Shown here: positions 5,140 through 6,419 of the stretch, in pieces
Layout of the letters: every line of letters starts with the position of its first letter
Position numbering within the stretch: position 1 is the stretch's first letter
Made by a program: the position numbers and the translations under genes
Assembly (NCBI GenBank): GCA_003161835.1
Contig: PMNO01000690.1
Coordinates: 1 to 6,419 of the forward strand
Direction: 5' to 3'
Source: Myxococcales bacterium
Lineage (GTDB): Bacteria; Myxococcota_A; Polyangia; Fen-1088
Length of the DNA: 6,419 bases
The notes under the pieces: generated by a model
What the model was told of the DNA's origin: nothing
The model's database searches: none
What the model saw: only the letters and a program-made list of their open reading frames with translations

Positions 5140-6419
5140 ATGTCACAATGGGCGCTTGCGCCCACCGAGACCGGCGTCAGCGTGACCGTCCCCCCGAACA
5201 GGCCGACCGCCGCGAGCCTGCGCGCGCGTATGGTTCGTGGCGCGTTCTTCGAGATCGGCGGGTACGGAACCCAGCAGGTGCTCCGACTGGGCAGCAACCT
5301 CATCCTGACCCGGCTGTTGTTCCCGGCGGCGTTCGGTCTGTCGACCATGGTTTGGGTGATCACCTCGGGACTCACCTTGCTGTCCGACGTGGCCGTTCAG
5401 CCTTGCGTGATTCAGAGCAAGCGCGGCGACGATCCGGATTTCTTGAATACGGCGTTCACGATTCAAGCGATTCGGGGCCTGGCGCTGGCGGTGTTGATGG
5501 CCGCCCTGGCCAAATTGATCGCCAGGTTCTATCGCGAGCCTCAGCTGGAGGGCCTTCTGTATCTGGGATCGTTGCAGTTGCTCTTTGCCGGCCTGCACTC
5601 GACCTCGGTCTTCACCCTGCGCCGCAGGCTCAGCCTCGGTTGGGTCAATGCCCTCGAGTTCGTTCAGACCCTGTTCAGCATCTCGGTCACGTTGCTATCG
5701 GCATGGTGGCATCCGTCGGTGTGGGCGCTGGTCGGTGGCGGCGTCAGCGGAACCGTGTTTTTTTCCATTACTTCGCATTTCCTGCCCGTGGGCTACAAGA
5801 ATCGTTTCCGCTGGGATCGGACTGCCGCCGACGAGATTCGCCGCTTCGGCCGTTGGGTGCTGGGAAGCAGCGCCGCCACATTTCTCGGTGGCCAGGGCGA
5901 CCGGATCCTGCTCGGTCGCCTGCTGGGGGCGTCGTGGCTCGGCATCTACTCGGTCGCGACAAGCCTGAGCGAGGCGCTCTCGTCGGTGGTCACTCGCGTC
6001 GTCAACGGCGTCATGTATCCCGTGCTCAGCCAAGCCGGCAGGGAATCCGGCGCCGACATATCGCACTTCTATTACCGCCTGAGGTTGCGGCTCGACCTGC
6101 TGTCGATGATCTCGACCGGTCTGCTGGCGGGAATGGGCGGATGGGTCATACAGACGCTCTGGGACAAGCGCTACGCCGACGCCGGCTGGATCATTCAGAT
6201 CATCTGCGTGCGCCTCGCGATCTCGTTCGTCGTGGCCCCCAACGAAACCTGTTTGTTTGCTCTCGGCCACACCCGCTACGGCTTTCAACGCAGCGTCGCG
6301 CGCCTCCTGGCCACGTTCGTCTTTGTCCCTTGTGGCTGGTATCTGGGAGGCGTCAAGGGGGTGGTCTGGGGCACAGTGGCGGCCGAGGTCCCGACGATCC
6401 TCGCCGTGTGGCCCCAGAG
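5140..6419 (+). CDS. Wzx-like oligosaccharide flippase, MOP superfamily (3' partial)
   Basis: The frame runs without a stop from the ATG at 5140 to the window edge, giving 426 codons; members are usually somewhat under 500 residues, so the C-terminus is cut off. A TAG immediately precedes the ATG in frame, which makes 5140 the earliest possible ATG; no good ribosome-binding site is seen. After a hydrophilic leader of about 25 residues comes the typical basic amphipathic entry RMVRGAFFEIGGYG (30-43) and LGSNLILTRLLFP (50-62). Hydrophobic, probably membrane-spanning segments follow near residues 68-88, 110-128, 137-157, 172-189, 193-212, 322-342, 350-366, 388-406 and 408 onward. GDRILLGRLLG (253-263) is a motif commonly seen in this family. 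The protein would flip an undecaprenyl-linked oligosaccharide across the inner membrane for periplasmic polymerisation. Its divergent orientation relative to the glycosyltransferases suggests a separate transcript from the same locus. Confidence 0.92.
   Translation, partial: MSQWALAPTETGVSVTVPPNRPTAASLRARMVRGAFFEIGGYGTQQVLRLGSNLILTRLLFPAAFGLSTMVWVITSGLTLLSDVAVQPCVIQSKRGDDPDFLNTAFTIQAIRGLALAVLMAALAKLIARFYREPQLEGLLYLGSLQLLFAGLHSTSVFTLRRRLSLGWVNALEFVQTLFSISVTLLSAWWHPSVWALVGGGVSGTVFFSITSHFLPVGYKNRFRWDRTAADEIRRFGRWVLGSSAATFLGGQGDRILLGRLLGASWLGIYSVATSLSEALSSVVTRVVNGVMYPVLSQAGRESGADISHFYYRLRLRLDLLSMISTGLLAGMGGWVIQTLWDKRYADAGWIIQIICVRLAISFVVAPNETCLFALGHTRYGFQRSVARLLATFVFVPCGWYLGGVKGVVWGTVAAEVPTILAVWPQ

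Noticed and set aside
4935..5375. N-terminal extension of the GT4 frame up to 5375
   Set aside because: The extension overlaps the flippase gene on the other strand, is low complexity with no family counterpart, and the GT4 domain begins exactly at the ATG at 4934.
1..6419. tRNA, rRNA, CRISPR array, insertion sequence or transposase
   Set aside because: No spaced direct-repeat array, no transposase-like reading frame or terminal inverted repeats, and no recognisable structural RNA were found by eye on either strand.

Overview
The window is a high-GC bacterial segment, roughly two-thirds G+C by eye, from a glycan or surface-polysaccharide biosynthesis locus. A Wzx-type flippase beside two glycosyltransferases points to a bacterium that builds a lipid-linked, secreted polysaccharide such as O-antigen or exopolysaccharide. 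The GC-rich style and Ala/Pro-rich linkers would fit Myxococcota or a similar high-GC Gram-negative group. No taxonomic marker is present, so this placement is a guess.

Layout: (1) Bases 1-1755, plus strand, hold the 3' part of a large two-module protein. It has a Gfo/Idh/MocA-type oxidoreductase C-terminal domain, a Pro/Ala-rich linker, and a complete extended-SDR (NAD-dependent epimerase/dehydratase-like) domain. (2) A 112-bp gap (1756-1867) is dense in small signals: direct repeats, a three-segment alternative hairpin, a good -10 box and an 8-bp palindrome. (3) Bases 1868-2680, plus strand, encode a 2-oxoglutarate/Fe(II) oxygenase with all expected metal and co-substrate residues. (4) A short 48-bp convergent gap follows. 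(5) On the minus strand, a GT4 glycosyltransferase (3720-4934) is followed by a GT2 rhamnosyltransferase-like enzyme (2729-3703) with a 16-bp gap, forming a two-gene unit. (6) A divergent spacer of about 205 bp (4935-5139) separates them from (7) a Wzx/MOP-family flippase, plus strand from 5140, that runs off the right edge.

Working model (inference): the GT4 and GT2 enzymes add sugars to a lipid-linked repeat unit on the cytoplasmic face, and the flippase moves it across the inner membrane. The oxidoreductase-SDR fusion and the 2OG oxygenase would supply or modify an unusual sugar or acyl decoration. No mobile element, CRISPR array, tRNA or rRNA was seen. The least ordinary items are the fusion enzyme, the oxygenase in a glycan locus, and the compact set of possible regulatory signals in front of the oxygenase.
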